Source of the DNA: Gastrodia elata
Taxonomy: Eukaryota; Streptophyta; Magnoliopsida; Asparagales; Orchidaceae
Assembly (NCBI GenBank): GCA_016760335.1
Contig: CM028669.1
Location: 64,538,568-64,602,567, forward strand
Length of the DNA stretch: 64,000 nt
Direction of reading: 5' to 3'
Of the stretch, positions 33,944 through 46,703 are shown one piece after another; within the stretch, counting starts at the first letter, position 1; each line of letters opens with the position of its first letter. Under the pieces are notes generated by a model, which saw only the letters and a program-made list of their open reading frames with translations, had not been told where the DNA came from and did no database searches. The position numbers and the translations under genes are program-made.

Positions 33944-34968
33944 TGTAATAACCTTAGTGTTGTTACCCATCAATTAGTGACCAAATTGACTCTAATCTTC
34001 TTTCATTATGCTTATAATAATATTAAGAGCATTTATTTCAATTTTTGTGCGATTTGGAGATCATTTGACAATTTCGTGCATTCCTGATTTTCTGATGATT
34101 TTGAAAATTTTAATTTATTTAGACCTTAGAATCAAAAATGGAGTTCACCATTGGACTCACCATACCCAAATTAGTTGAGGGTTGTATTCTGGATCATCGA
34201 ATATTTCTCGAATATTTAATATTATTTTAATACTCAGAAAATTGAGATTTTTAAATTGACCTCCGATCAAAAATCTGATTTCATTTTTGAGTTCCTCACC
34301 CCTCAATTAGGTAAGGGTGAAATTTTGGGATTTTTTGGAGAGCGTTTGATTATTTATTTTGATTTTTTAAAAATTAAGTTTAAATAATTATATAATTAAA
34401 ATATTTAAAATAATTTAAATTATAAATTATTTTTCCCAACGATAGTATTTTTTGAAAAGACGAAGATCCACTCTTGGGCCCATTGGACGAAGCAGTCGAG
34501 CGGCATGATCTGGACCGTCGCGTGCCTTTGATTTAGATTAGATTGCACAATCAATCCCATCTGATCTGGATCGGGATCTAGCGGCCAAGATCATTTCCTG
34601 CTCACCGTCCTCTTTGCACTCGATCATGGCCTACAATGGCGTACGACCGCCTTTCCACCGTGGCACCAGCTCCCTCCTTATCCTCTAAGGCTCTCCTTTC
34701 TTTTCCTTTTTGCTTCTATTTTGCTATCTGGAAGTTCAAGGCGATGCTGAGAACTTGCTGGAGAAACTTGGCTATCGAACCATATACCTTAAACTCGGCA
34801 AAACTAGCGAACTTCACCAGCTCTGGGTACTAAATCCTTACCTCTTTACATTAAATTGTTTTTGCATAACGTTATTCCATGCAATCATCTGTCAATTCAA
34901 ACTTTGATCGGGCTCGATCGAGCCTAAATATAGCAAACTGTCCACAGTGGACTACAGCAAATTGCTCT

Positions 34969-35655
34969 GAGTCCAATCCATGGGACCTAGGGCTTGACCC
35001 TGTGACCTACCTCATCGTCATTAGCGTCCGATCCATAGCTCGTTGGGTCGGCATCGGCGAGGACTTTTCGCAGGTATGTGGGTTGCGCCCTGAGGCACTC
35101 GGATTCAACCGAGAGGCCAAACCCTAGGATCACCCTCTCGAATTTGTAATGGGGACGACGCGGTTTAGATCTGCGAACGTGCGGTTCGGGCGCATTCTTG
35201 AACCGGACCGGTTCGACCGGTCCGACCGCATTTTCTGCGCCGGTTCCAGAATCGACACACGTCGCCCTCTCGAGCTGACACGTGTCTTGACGGCGCGCAT
35301 AATTGCATGCCAGAGTCCAATCCATGGGACCTAGGGCTTGACCCTTTGGCTTACCTCATCATCGTCAGGGTCCGATCCATAGCTCATTAGGTCGGTCTCG
35401 GTGAGGACTTTCCGCTGGTATGCGGGTCACGCCATAAGGCCCTCAGAATCGACCGAGAGGCCAAACCCTAAGATCACTATCTCAGGTTCCTAATTGGGAC
35501 GATGCAGTTTAAATCTGCGGACGTGCGATTCGGAGGCATTTCTTGAACCAAGACGGTTCGACCGGTCCGACAGCGTTTTCCGTGTCGGTTCTAGAATCGA
35601 CACGTGTCGCTCTCTCGAGCCAACGCGTGTCTTGAAGGCGCGCATAATTTCACGC
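34969..35655 (+). repeat. GC-rich tandem duplication, 344-bp period
   Basis: Copy 1 begins GAGTCCAATCCATGGGACC at 34969 and copy 2 at 35313. Both carry TTCGACCGGTCCGAC, a GTTC(C/T)AGAATCGACAC stretch, ACACGTGTC or CGACACGTGTC palindromes and a CTTGA(C/A)GGCGCGCATAAT end. The unit is rich in ACGT cores and paired GGTC/GACC arms. Its position in the 5' half of an LTR suggests a duplicated promoter or enhancer module. Open frames on both strands here are a by-product of base composition. Confidence 0.85.
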
Positions 35656-37049
35656 ACTATCTTTTCAACAGTCGCTGTCATCTACTGTTTTCTACACCAT
35701 TCTTATTTTCCGTGCAGCTGCCTGTTAATGATTAATGCAAATTAATTTAATGATTGTTATGAATTTAATTTAATGTTAAATAAATGATTATTTTTATTTC
35801 ATAGATAACTTTAAATATACTCATCCAAATAATATAAAATTATATGCCATTTTGATTGCAATAACATGTAGATTAATAAAATGCTATTTACTTTTTATTT
35901 TGGTGAATGTATTAATTAATCATTATTTTAGATTTCAAATAAACTTCAATAAATCAAGTGACCTAATTTGATCATTAAATGTCCAAATTAAATGATCAAA
36001 TAATCCATTTCACTCACAAAAATATGAGGAATATTAATATGAGATCAAATGTAGGTTTATAGCCCTAGCTCTCATAGTGACTTTTTAACCCTAATTAGGT
36101 GTCTTGAAAATCCTAAAATCTCCACATTATCCAAATTGGACCTAGTTAGTGTCGTTTTACTCCTTATGCTATAAGGACTTCATATTTATGTATATTAATT
36201 CATTTGGATAATGTTTGGTGATTTTGAGTTTTTAGCTCCTAAATTAGAGTAATTTTGATAATTTTTTTAATTTTCTAATTTTATGTTTTAGGTGTTAGAA
36301 CCTTAGGGTAGCTAACATGTTACATTAAATTTCTTCCCATATTAATTTTAATTGCATGAAATGAGCTTAGTTCTCTTAATTTAGGTGCTTATATATTTAG
36401 CAAATTGATTAATTCAACCTTCAACCTTAGAATAAATGCCTTAGGTTTGATTTTATAATTGATTTACATGTGATCTTAGAAGTTGTTAATGCACCCAATT
36501 AGTGTAGTTAACTTTAAATACCTATGTGATCCCATAAGGTAAATTGTAACAACCCATATTGTTATCTTGGTTAATTAGGACAAATCCTAGTCTTAAAAGT
36601 GATCATAAGTACTAATTAGGTCAATTATAATCACCCTCTCTAAGACCTAGACCAAATCAGGAATCAAATAGATCAAATCCTGATTTCTGAAAAAATTCAG
36701 AAATCCTAAAATTTGACCTATTTAAATTGTCCTCCGATCGAAAAATGGACTTCGTCATTGCGCTCATTGACCCCAAATTAGCTAGGGTTGAAGTTTTCAT
36801 GTCAATTGAAAGTCATCGAAATTTCGACGAATATTTTTAATATTTAAATACCCCGCAAATCGAGAAATTGAAAATACTCGTCGGATCAAAAATCTGACCT
36901 CACCGTTGCGTTCCTCACCCCTCAATTAGCTAGAGACAGTATTTAAGAATTTTTGAAAATTAATTACTTAGGTATGATTAATTAATAGGTTTAATAAATA
37001 TATAAACTAAATAAAATATTTATTAAATAAATAATTTCGGCGCCGTTAG

Positions 37050-37930
37050 ATTGCTGACGTCGTCAGCTGCAAACAGTTGCACCGTCAAGGTGTGCCGTCT
37101 GGATCAGACGGCAGATCAGAGCCGTCGAATCCAGGATCGAACGACGCTCCCGTCGTCTTCCTTCGTCGAGGACTCCACCCCTCTCGCAAGTGCCACGCGG
37201 CGTTCAGCCGCGGCCGGGGCCAATCGGTGGTCCTTCAGCCCTCGCCGACTCCGCCCCTCCTCCCTTGAGTCCCCCCACAGCTTGCATGTATGCGGATCCT
37301 TGCAACGGTTGGATCAAGTTGGTGCGCTTCGAACCCTAGGCGAACCGTCATGTACTCCTAACCCCCCCTATGTCGATTCCTTCTTCTGATTAATTGCATA
37401 CTATCGTCGATCAAGAAGCGACCGGCTCGTTCGTAGACGATCGAGTCCGAACGCTCGAAAACCTCGCGTCGTTCCGGAACCCTAACCCCGGCGCATTCGT
37501 GAAGACGGAGACGGACGGTCGAGATCCGTCCGTCGGGTTGAAGATCGATCCGAGCCATCGGATCTTCCTTGACCCGACTCATAGAATTAAGGGCCCGACC
37601 CGTCATGACAAAGCCAGCCACCAGCATTCGCCCGGAAGACAAAGAGGCGTGGCCCATCCTGAGTCAGCTCGACCTGGCCAGCCCGAAGGTCGAAACCACG
37701 CCCGTAGGTCCCGAACCCGCCGCGTGTCGCGCGGGCCCAACGCGCGTACGCGCAAGTCAGCCGGTGGACCCACCCTCTGCCCTCGTACCAATCCCGGCAC
37801 GACACGTGTACGGGCTGCCTCCTTCAGCCGCAGCAGGTGGGCCCGCTGTCTCTACCACGGCCAACCACGAGCCACCACGTGTCCAAGACTGGTCAGCCGT
37901 CATGATTACCAGCAGGAATAGAATATCTTA
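37050..37930 (+). promoter_or_regulatory. GC-rich island in LTR U3, candidate promoter region
   Basis: About 880 bp of strongly GC-rich DNA stands out from its AT-rich surroundings. It holds CACGTGT motifs (37802-37808 and 37876-37882) and many CCGTC/GACGG arms. A possible TATA run (ATATATAAATATATATA) follows at about 38026. Open frames of 99-175 codons occur on both strands but overlap each other and match no family, so I do not call a gene. GC-rich U3 patches also occur at 14000-14460, 28040-28880 and 34450-35655. Confidence 0.5.
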
Positions 37931-37999
37931 GGGGATATGTAATTCAAAACTTATGTTAATCTTAGTGATTGTGTTAGCTAATTAAGCATAGTTAAGGGA

Positions 38000-39200
38000 T
38001 ATTAAACAGCCCTATTGTAATTGGAATATATATAAATATATATACGCCGATAAATAAAGATTCATTAAACAAATTAAATTTTTGTTTCTAGAATATCTAG
38101 ATTAAGTAGATTAAATTATTATAATTTTGTTAGTTAATTAGTGCACCTTAAATAACTATAATAACCGACATTTATAAGAAATATGTTTAAACAGTTAATT
38201 CGGCTAATAATAATTAAACAACAATTTATTAATAATGAATTAAATTTGACTAAGGCAGCCAATTATAACTACCTAAGATACATATATAGACGTACAGTCA
38301 CGTATTCAATATATATATTAGAGGATTAAGTTAGTTTAATCAGACACTAAAATAAGTGATTAATCTTAAGGAATTAATTACAGTTAGTGTATAAGTATGA
38401 ATATGAGTATATAATAATTAACGAGGTTAAATAGAATATTAAATTAATTAGTAATGAATAACTTAATAAATTAAGGTCTTTAGTTAATTAAAACATCAAT
38501 TTAATTAAACAGCGAGAATTATTAATATAATAATATAGGTATATATAAACAGATTTATATATATAGACATATATATTACCTATTAAGATATATGTATATA
38601 AATTGAGGGATAGATGAAAAAGTGAAAGAACATTTATATATAAATATATTTGTAATTAGTTAATAAGCAGAGAAACTTACATCGACGTTTTAGCAGTAAT
38701 TAAGTTAGTGACAGAAATCAGTTTTACTAATAACTATATATAGATATATATGAAGGTATACACATTATGCATGTAAAATAATTATATATATAGTAAGACA
38801 AAAATCATTATATAAGCTAATTATATATAGTAAGACAAAAATCATTATATAAGCAAATTAGGTAGTTTATTTATATATATATATATATATAGCTAAACTT
38901 TGACTAATTAGATTTACTTCATAATATTAATACACATATATATTGAATAGCTATATATATAAATGCAGATTTATGTGCATTCATATGTGAGCTTTAGGAC
39001 GTATGAGAATATAGCGAAATATTAAGATAGATATATTTAAATGAACATATATATATACATATATATAGTAGACAGAAAAATGATAATGATGTATTAGAGG
39101 GTTAATATAATTAGCTTAATCTAATCTAATGGTAAGAAGTTTATATATATATATATATATATATATCAACTGATAATTAACTGAAATGTAAGCTAAATTA
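38000..39200. repeat. TA-rich low-complexity region
   Basis: Many short (AT)n and TATATA runs occur, including about 38873-38892 and 39140-39166. The phrase AATTATATATAGTAAGACAAAAATCATTATATAAGC-like is partly repeated near 38782 and 38818. No coding potential. Confidence 0.7.
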
Positions 39201-40437
39201 ATTAGCACAACTAATTAGATAATTAACATTGGTGCAGTACCATAAATAGACTAACAACAATAAATTGATAGAGTAAATTAACTTATAGTGAAGTAGCTTA
39301 ATATAATTAAACATTCAATAAAATAATCAGCACTCCCATAATCCATACATTCCAATATGTCAAAATTAGAGGATGTTTCGATCAGCAAAAATTAGGAGGA
39401 CAGTATAGTGATTTCCAATATGATGAATATTTAATCAAGTGACGTATTCCCAAAATTACCAAATTACCATTCAAACTTAAAACATCCATAACTTAGTCAA
39501 TTGACCTCAGAATGTAGTGTTCTTGGACTCTATGGAATCCTTGAATAGTAACCTATAATAAGCTGCATCAAAATTTAGGTTTCAGTAGAGTGAAAATTTC
39601 TGAATCACCCTTAGGTCAGATTCTAGAATTTCCCTGAGTCTTTAACACTACACCTTAAGGACCTTTCTTGAGACTAGGATTAGATCATAGGTTTGATTTC
39701 ATTCATTGAAAAATAGAGTTTTTCAATGAATGAAACCTTAGTTTTATTAGTTTCTAGACTTTTCTTTTATTTTACAACTTGTTCTAATTATTTTGTCTTT
39801 TAACTTTAGATCTAGGATAGGAGATTCATCCTATTAAGTTTGATTACTTAATAGAATTGGCCTTAACTAATAGATCACTTATATAATAAAACCTAGAACT
39901 TAGGTCTTATCCTTTTTGGATTATGTGATTAAACCTAAATCCCGTAGTGTTTAATTCATAATCTATAGGTTCAGAAGATCTTGATCAGATCTTAGATAGA
40001 ATGTCTAAATTCACAAAATTAAGATGTATGATTTATTGATTCAACTCATAGTCGTCTATCTGATTGAATTAGATTAGAACCTGATCAGTTCTAATCTTTT
40101 TTAACTTATAAGGATGAGTTTCTAAGTTACACTTGATAGTAGGAAAATAGTGATCCTAAACTTGTGTAACTTGGAATAGTTAGAATGGTTAAGTAGAAAA
40201 TAAATAATATCACCATATTTAGTAGAGTCCCTTGCTTACTTTTGATGATTGTTGCTACGCATTCCTTGTGTTTTTTGTGCCTTAACTCCTTGAGCATATC
40301 ATATAAGATCTTTGATGCATAAATAAAATGTTAGGAAAATATGGAGACTCTTTAGATTCCTTGTGAAAATATTAAAGAGATTGATTAAAGATAATAATTG
40401 TATGTGTTAGAGCTGCCTCTCAGTTATGTCTTCTTTG

Positions 40438-40643
40438 CCTAGTCTCCTTGTTAACGCTAGGAGAAGACCTTGTTTATATCTTCTTTGCTTAGTCTCCTTG
40501 TTGACACTAAGAGAAGATCTGTTGTGTTTTCTTTGCCTAGTCTCCTTGATGACGCTAGGAGAAAACTTTATATATCTTCCTAGTCTCCTTGCATGACACT
40601 AGGGTTATGTAATTTTGCGCCTAGTCTCCTTGATGACACTAGG
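40438..40643 (+). repeat. Array of five CCTAG...CTAGG hairpins
   Basis: Five 24-25-nt units (40438-40461, 40488-40511, 40536-40559, 40579-40603, 40620-40643) share CCTAGTCTCCTTG and a closing CTAGG arm. In the second unit both arms changed together (CTTAG...CTAAG), keeping the pairs. Related single or triple units occur at the same relative place in other LTRs: 2318, 2374, 17229, 17285 and 62297-62318. Confidence 0.8.
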
Positions 40644-40773
40644 ATTCTTTCAGTGGGCTAGATTAGCTTTTTTCTGTATAGCAGTTAGTACACAAATGTT
40701 TACAAATGTGTTTAGTTTTGATATGTTGTTTACTTTTCAGCATTCTTATTCAGTTAGCTATTTCTTTGTTTTG

Positions 40774-40775
<2 letters not shown>

Positions 40776-40827
<52 letters not shown>
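40776..40827. repeat. (AT)26 microsatellite
   Basis: About 52 bp of uninterrupted AT dinucleotide lie inside the solo LTR. It creates a meaningless Ile-Tyr repeat in one frame (40615-40869). Confidence 0.95.
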
Positions 40828-40829
<2 letters not shown>

Positions 40830-41206
40830 GATGTTAGAATTTTGCTACTATTATATGTATCACTGCTGAGTTTGTTATTTTAATTTGCATGTATCTCTTG
40901 ATCACCAGCATGTTTAGGATGTAGTATTTTCTTACAATACTTGTTTGACTATTTATATTCATATGTCTTACCTTGTTTAGCTTGCATTTGAGGTATGTCT
41001 TAGCCTCTCTTTTTGCTTAAGTTATAAATAATTATTTATAGCTTTTTCTTTCCTTTTGTATTGCTAGTTGCTCCTATATTTGTTATAGTTATTGCTTAGA
41101 ATTTGTAAAATGGTGATATTACAAAACACATAAAAACTTAACAGCCTGAAATGTACTTAGACAATTGTCTAACACAAGATTTTTCTTTTTTTTGGATGGG
41201 GCCCTA

Positions 41207-41225
41207 CATTGTGAAACCGATAATG
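41207..41225 (+). other. Conserved LTR hairpin (CATTGTG...AATG)
   Basis: It follows TTTTTCTTTTTTTTGGATGG and the perfect palindrome TTAGACAATTGTCTAA at 41157-41172. It is the counterpart of 3054-3072. Confidence 0.55.
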
Positions 41226-41608
41226 GCAAATCCTCTTTAGTTGGACGATCGGGAACTTAGTGTGGAGCCATATTCGGAGGAGGAGCCTGTAGAAGAAGTA
41301 GCTATTTAGTTTCCCTTTATAAGTGAGAATGAGTGCATTTTTCCTTCATTATTTAAACTTAAATTGATGTAATAATGCAGGTACTCGTGACTGTGTATTT
41401 GGATTCTATGCTTATATTCTGAGATGTATTTTATTATATTTATGTTGTGATGCTTGGATGTTTCTTATTGTAAATCACTTCCGCACTCTGTATGAATTCT
41501 TATTAAGTGACTGAATATTTTATTATATGCTTACTCCTTCTCTTATTAGGTGGATTGTGGATTTCATCCTAATCCAATAATAAGTGAAGGGTTAGCTAGA
41601 GTGACACG

Positions 41609-41645
41609 CCACCCCTTAGCTTAATCTTATGGATTAAGGGGTGGG
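41609..41645 (+). other. Strong terminal hairpin of the LTR
   Basis: CCACCCCTTA pairs perfectly with TAAGGGGTGG around a 16-nt loop, ending about 8 bp before the LTR end. The LTR ending at 63329 has a related, weaker stem (CTCCTTAGCC / GGTTAAGGGG), so the structure is shared and would sit just upstream of the primer site in RNA. Confidence 0.6.
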
Positions 41646-44019
41646 GCGCCACATAAACTAATTAGGACTAGCCTTAAGTAACTAAATTATATCCTATCTC
41701 ATCTCAACCTTAGTTTTTAAACCCTCATTTAAGTCCTTTAAGGAGTTGAATTAGGAGTCCTAAACTCATTTGTATAGTTTAGGAATCCTATTAATTTCAT
41801 TAACCTTTAAATTATAGAAATTGAAAAGCTTATAGCTTACAATCCCTTCCTTTCCTATACGCTTAGATCTTCCTCAAACTATTTCAATCTAACTAGATTA
41901 GTAATAGATTTGATTAGATCCTTCCAATATAACCTAATTAGATGAGTTGAGCTTGTAGAACCTTAACTTACACCATGTCCTAATGTGATAATTACATAAC
42001 TACACCCTTTCCTAACTAGTTCTTAAGTCATGATTTAATTAACCAATTCCAACTAAATGGCTTAGAATTAGGATAGGACTAGTTTAATATAATATTATTA
42101 TACTTACAAATTATTTTTCCAATTCATAAATTAATTTAAACTACTATTTTCTAAAACCCCAACTACTTATATTACTTACAATTGACTTGAGATCAATATC
42201 TCTAAGTCAATTAGGAGCTCAATTAGCTCCAATCATTTAGTAAATCATTAAAATTAGATAACTTAGATATCACATAGTTTGCAATTATTAAATTTTTCCT
42301 TGAATAATTGCTTAGCTTTGAGCCTAATTCTTTGGCACATTTATGTAAGATATTGTGCATAAATAAAACTTTCAGTTTAATACAATAAGGGTTTACATTG
42401 TTGGTTAGGCCAAGGACAGGTTAATAAGATGTACTAAGGAGACCTCACATTCTCAGAGGATGAATGTGAGTGTTATTTGTTTTGACCCCGCTTTCCTTTA
42501 CTTGTTAAGAAGACGTGTCTAACTCCTTGCTTCATTTTGTAATTTCCCATAGAATGAGAAATTTCAAAAAATAACTTCCATTAATAAAATATGAGTTCCC
42601 CACAATATTATTGGTTGTGAAGACTCATCTTAACTTTCTATCTTACTTTGCATAGTCCTAGGCTATGTACCTCTCAGACTTATAGTCTAAGATTTTCTTT
42701 TATTTAATATGCTTTATACATTTCATGTTTTTAGTACTATACCTTACCTATTTACAGTTCATTTAGATTGCAGTGAATATTATTATAATTATATTTAAAT
42801 GCTTCACTTCTTCTTTTCCTTACTTAGCATACGTTCATTGAACATATACATGCCTCATTTTATTTATTTTCATATGCACATTAGTAATCTTCTAGCCTAT
42901 CTAGGATGCTTTTACCCTTTCCTTAATTACAGGCTAGAACATCTAAACTTTTGATTATTCCTACGCATTTTACTTTTTATTAGCCTTTCTTACTATTTTT
43001 CTTATTTATTTTCCCTATTTAAATGCTTTCATTTTGCACCACTGCTTTTATTTATATTCTAAGCTAGTTATGATATCCAAAATGAATATTAAAATGCTTA
43101 GCCCAATCTTAAAATATGCTTAGACTATTTAGTCTAAATATGTTTTTATTTTTATTTGCTTTGCCATATCACATTTAAATGCCAAAATGGGATAGATCAA
43201 ATGCATTTGGATGTTAGTGGTGCTAGATCAAATGCTTAAAGTCTTATATTGCTTCTGCCTAAAAGTTTAATTCTTGCTTTTATATTAAGTGAGAGAGAGT
43301 TTCTATTTACTTGTTTCTTACCTTATTATCATGTAATAACTAAATTTAATTATTTGCCTTTACTTATTTTGTGTTGGAGCTAGATCTCTTATATAAATTG
43401 CATAGTTTGGATAAATGGATAATTTAATGAATTACAAAAATATTTCATGTCCATAAGACTATTTGTTGCATGTAATTAATTATATCTATCACTATTATAG
43501 CATATTTGAACATGGATCTCATAAATTGTAAACTTATGTTCATATATGTGAATGTTCATTTTTACTCTTACTTGAAATGTTAGTCTCACTTATATATTGC
43601 AATCTCCTTAAATTCTTATTGATACTTATGATTGCAACTATCATATACTTCAAGTAATTGCAAATATTTCTATTCACATGTTTCATATCATTTACTCATA
43701 ATTGAAATTACTTCCATTCAAGTATTCTTAATACTTGCATTCTATTATTGACACATGTTACTCTTCCCTTCCTACTATCTTTGATTTCAATTACTTCATA
43801 TTCATAGTATGCATTTGCTTACTTCCACTTTTTCATTTTAACATAAGACCCTCTTCATGATCCTTGGCCAAACTTAGCATCTAGCATTTTGTTAACTTCC
43901 TTCTAATTAGATATTTTTTAGGTGACGCACCATGGTGGGATTAATCTCCTATCCTATATTGGGGCTGTCACATGAATACGCTAATTACAAACATACTTAG
44001 TGTTTAAGAAGGATGACTT

Positions 44020-44110
44020 AAGATATTTAGTTTGTTTAACTACACTTATCAAAGCGCACGATGATAAGGGACTGAACCCAACACAGTTTATTCTCTCAAA
44101 CTAAGTATTC
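44020..44110. repeat. TAGTTTGTTTAACTACACTT repeat, copy 2
   Basis: This is the partner of 33850-33943 (GCGCACGATGATAAGG, CACAGTTTATTCTCTCAAAC). The two copies are tandem units of the minus-strand LTR, separated by the later solo LTR. Outside copy 2, 43978-46370 holds LTR sequence and no gene. Confidence 0.7.
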
Positions 44111-46703
44111 AAGATACCTAATTATAATACACTTGGGCTTGGAAAATTTACTAAAAGTTGGACTGTACTTATCCAACTACATATGATAAGATCGAGACTC
44201 AACAATCCTACTTAGAGTGACTCATCCAATCCTAAGTTTTACTGAAATGATTCAGCATTATGGAAATATACTATCACTTCCTACTAACAATCTACTGATT
44301 TCAATAAATCTATTTAATAAACAAAGATTATCAAACTAATAAATTCTTACTCCATTGGGATGGATCTTACACAAGGTTCCAAGGATGTGACCCAAAGGTC
44401 AATTAATTTTAGGTTATTACCTCATGGTAGAATCTCATGCTAAGTTCTTAGGTGATCCTACCACAAGAGTCTGAGATCAAATATCTAAAGCTAATAAGGA
44501 GTATCTAACTTCCTACCTCAAGATGTAAGCAATAAGCTTTTCCTACCTTAAAAGGTTATCTATTAATAAGGCTTAATAATCATTGAATTATTAACACTAA
44601 GGCAAAATCATAATGATCATGCACTTCTAATATAAAGAAAGATCTAGGCTCTATGAATTTCACTAATTGCATAACTCTTATATTAGTTAGATTTGATAAA
44701 ATCAAATCAGATGGATAAACTCATCTAATCTCCACATATAATACAATCATGGGTTTTAATCATGTACATTATTAGGAATTGATCATCTTGCTAATCAATA
44801 TAGTATTATGATCCATTATATGCTAAGGATCTTATATAAGAGAAAATTGAGTTGAAGGACTAAGTTCAGATTGAAATCACATAAATTCCTTAAGGATCTT
44901 AACACTTTTTGTTCAATAATTTAAGATCAGTGCCAAATTAGGGTATATAGTTAGAATTATGCAAATCAATTTATCTTTCAATCAAGTTATTTTAATTAAA
45001 GTGATTAAGGATTTAGGATCTTAATCAAGCTAAGTTAGGATTTAACTCCTAACTTGACCAAATCTAGATCACTTATTTAGTTTATGGATCAAGGACAAAT
45101 CAGTAAATTATTAGAGTATTATTGATGTCCATTTCAATATTTGGATTAAGTATTAATTACTTAATCATTTTCTTTAAAGTTCTTAGATTCAAATATTTTT
45201 TAATGTCAAATTAATTAAATCAAGTGTCCAAATAAGTATGAGAGTTCTTTAACATATATACTACTGTGGTTGAAGCATAGGATCATAAATTTACATAAAA
45301 TAGAAAATAATTAAGGCTAATCAAACCCTAAATTAAGCAAAATGGATTAGCACTTAATTTTAAATCCAACCATTAAAAATTAATGAAACTTGGCAAGTAT
45401 GTTTTATATAACCATGTGAATAATCAGAGATTGTGTTTACTAATTTTGGTTAAGTATAAATTCTAATTTTCACTAAACATGCATTTTTAAGAATATGGCA
45501 TAAATAAGAATATAATAATTAGAAAATTAAGCCACCTAAATCATGAATTCTACAAAGTATTAGAAACATAATGGCACCTAAATCATGTAATTTTGCTAAG
45601 TATACATGCTAATACACCTTAAACAAATTATGGAGTAATTAAGCAAAATAAAAAAGGCCAACTATTAAAAGTGCAATATTATTTTATATTTTGATTCCTT
45701 ATATTTTCTTAAACAATTTGATATATGATTTTATATAGTTTGTATTAGTGGATCAAAAGTTATTGAATTAATTTATTCTGCATTGTTTTAATTAAATTTT
45801 TCTATGATTCAATTAATTAGAATTTTTTTCTTAAGGAAACTAATTCTAATTAATATCTTTGATATTAAACGGGCTCAGCCCATTATCAAAAGGCGTGGGT
45901 CGGCCGAGGCCCAATAGACCTGGCAATATCGCACAGTGTGGGTCATGGGTTGACCCAACCCGCACAGTGCTGTCACTCCCGTTCACCCTAACCCGATAGA
46001 GACCGATTAAGGAAACCCTAATTAATGAAATTCTCTATAAATAGGGCACGCCATGGCCTCGAATGGATCATAAATTCATCCCCGAGCCCAGACGCACCGA
46101 TTGGGACCCAAAGCCCTTTGTGAGAAGTTTTTGTTCGCCCGGATCTTACGCACCTAAGAGCTTATGCTATGGAGCTACTGTGGGGAGTCAATTCTACCCA
46201 TAGAGGCCATGATTGACCTAAGGATCGATCCCTCACCTTCATGGAGGTGAGACAGATTTAACCCATATGGAAGCAAGGTCTGAGGTGATCTGGTTCACTG
46301 GGTACTTGCTCCGACCTAGCCTCCTTATGGAACATTATCCCAATCAATCGATTCAATCGATCAGAACTAACTTAAACCTAAATAACATATGTATTGAGTT
46401 TATCTAACTTAGGAGAACAATCACGAATCATGAGGGAAGGAGTGTTGAGCCTAATTCGGCTCTTCATAGCAACTGGGTATCTGGATTTATGGGGAAGCTC
46501 AGATCGATGAGCAGAAGAGACTCCAGAGATTGTAGAGCTTATCAAAGATGCTAGGGGTATTGAACACTGGGACTCACCCACTATCAGCAGTACGCAAGCG
46601 CTAGATCACGGGGGTGAGCTTCGACAGACTGAAAATGGAAAATTTGGGGAGAACTTAATTGGATTCAATTGATCAGCAAAAGGGCTCAAGGAAGAATTTT
46701 GAG

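Larger units (their letters stand above)
36545..41653 (+). repeat. Solo LTR, 5109 bp, innermost nested insertion
   Basis: It starts TGTAACAACCCATATTG and ends GGGGCGCCACA. Flanks are TAAAT (36540-36544) and TAAAC (41654-41658), a likely target duplication. It carries both box copies (about 36771 and 36916), a GC island (37050-37930), long TA-rich runs (38020-39180), five CCTAG hairpins (40438-40643), the T-run / CATTGT hairpin (41207-41225) and a strong stem just before its end (41609-41645). It has no primer site or pol, so it is solo. Confidence 0.9.
33944..43972 (+). repeat. Solo LTR (about 4.9 kb), itself split by a second solo LTR
   Basis: It starts TGTAATAACCTTAGTG and ends GGGGCTGTCACA. 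The flanking 5-mers are TAAAT (33939-33943) and TGAAT (43973-43977), a likely decayed target duplication. The 5' part has both AAATTAG..GGG boxes (about 34165 and 34299) and a GC-rich tandem duplication (34969-35655). The 3' part (41654-43972) is AT-rich, with a TTAGAC/GTCTAA palindrome at 43120-43136. No internal region is present. Confidence 0.85.

Noticed and set aside
34987..35334. Paired 60-112-codon frames on both strands
   Set aside because: They arise from the GC-rich 344-bp tandem duplication, recur in both copies with frame changes, and have no domain.
37394..37921. 175-codon open frame in the GC island
   Set aside because: It overlaps equally long frames on the other strand, is rich in Arg/Pro/Thr as GC-rich noncoding DNA gives, has no domain, and lies in an LTR.
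40615..40869. 84-codon frame with an Ile-Tyr repeat
   Set aside because: The repeat is the translated (AT)26 microsatellite; the rest is AT-rich LTR.
33850..44110. Direct repeat that might be a long target duplication
   Set aside because: The 85-90-bp units are tandem parts of the minus-strand LTR, and the inserted solo LTR has its own 5-bp duplication inside unit-flanking DNA.
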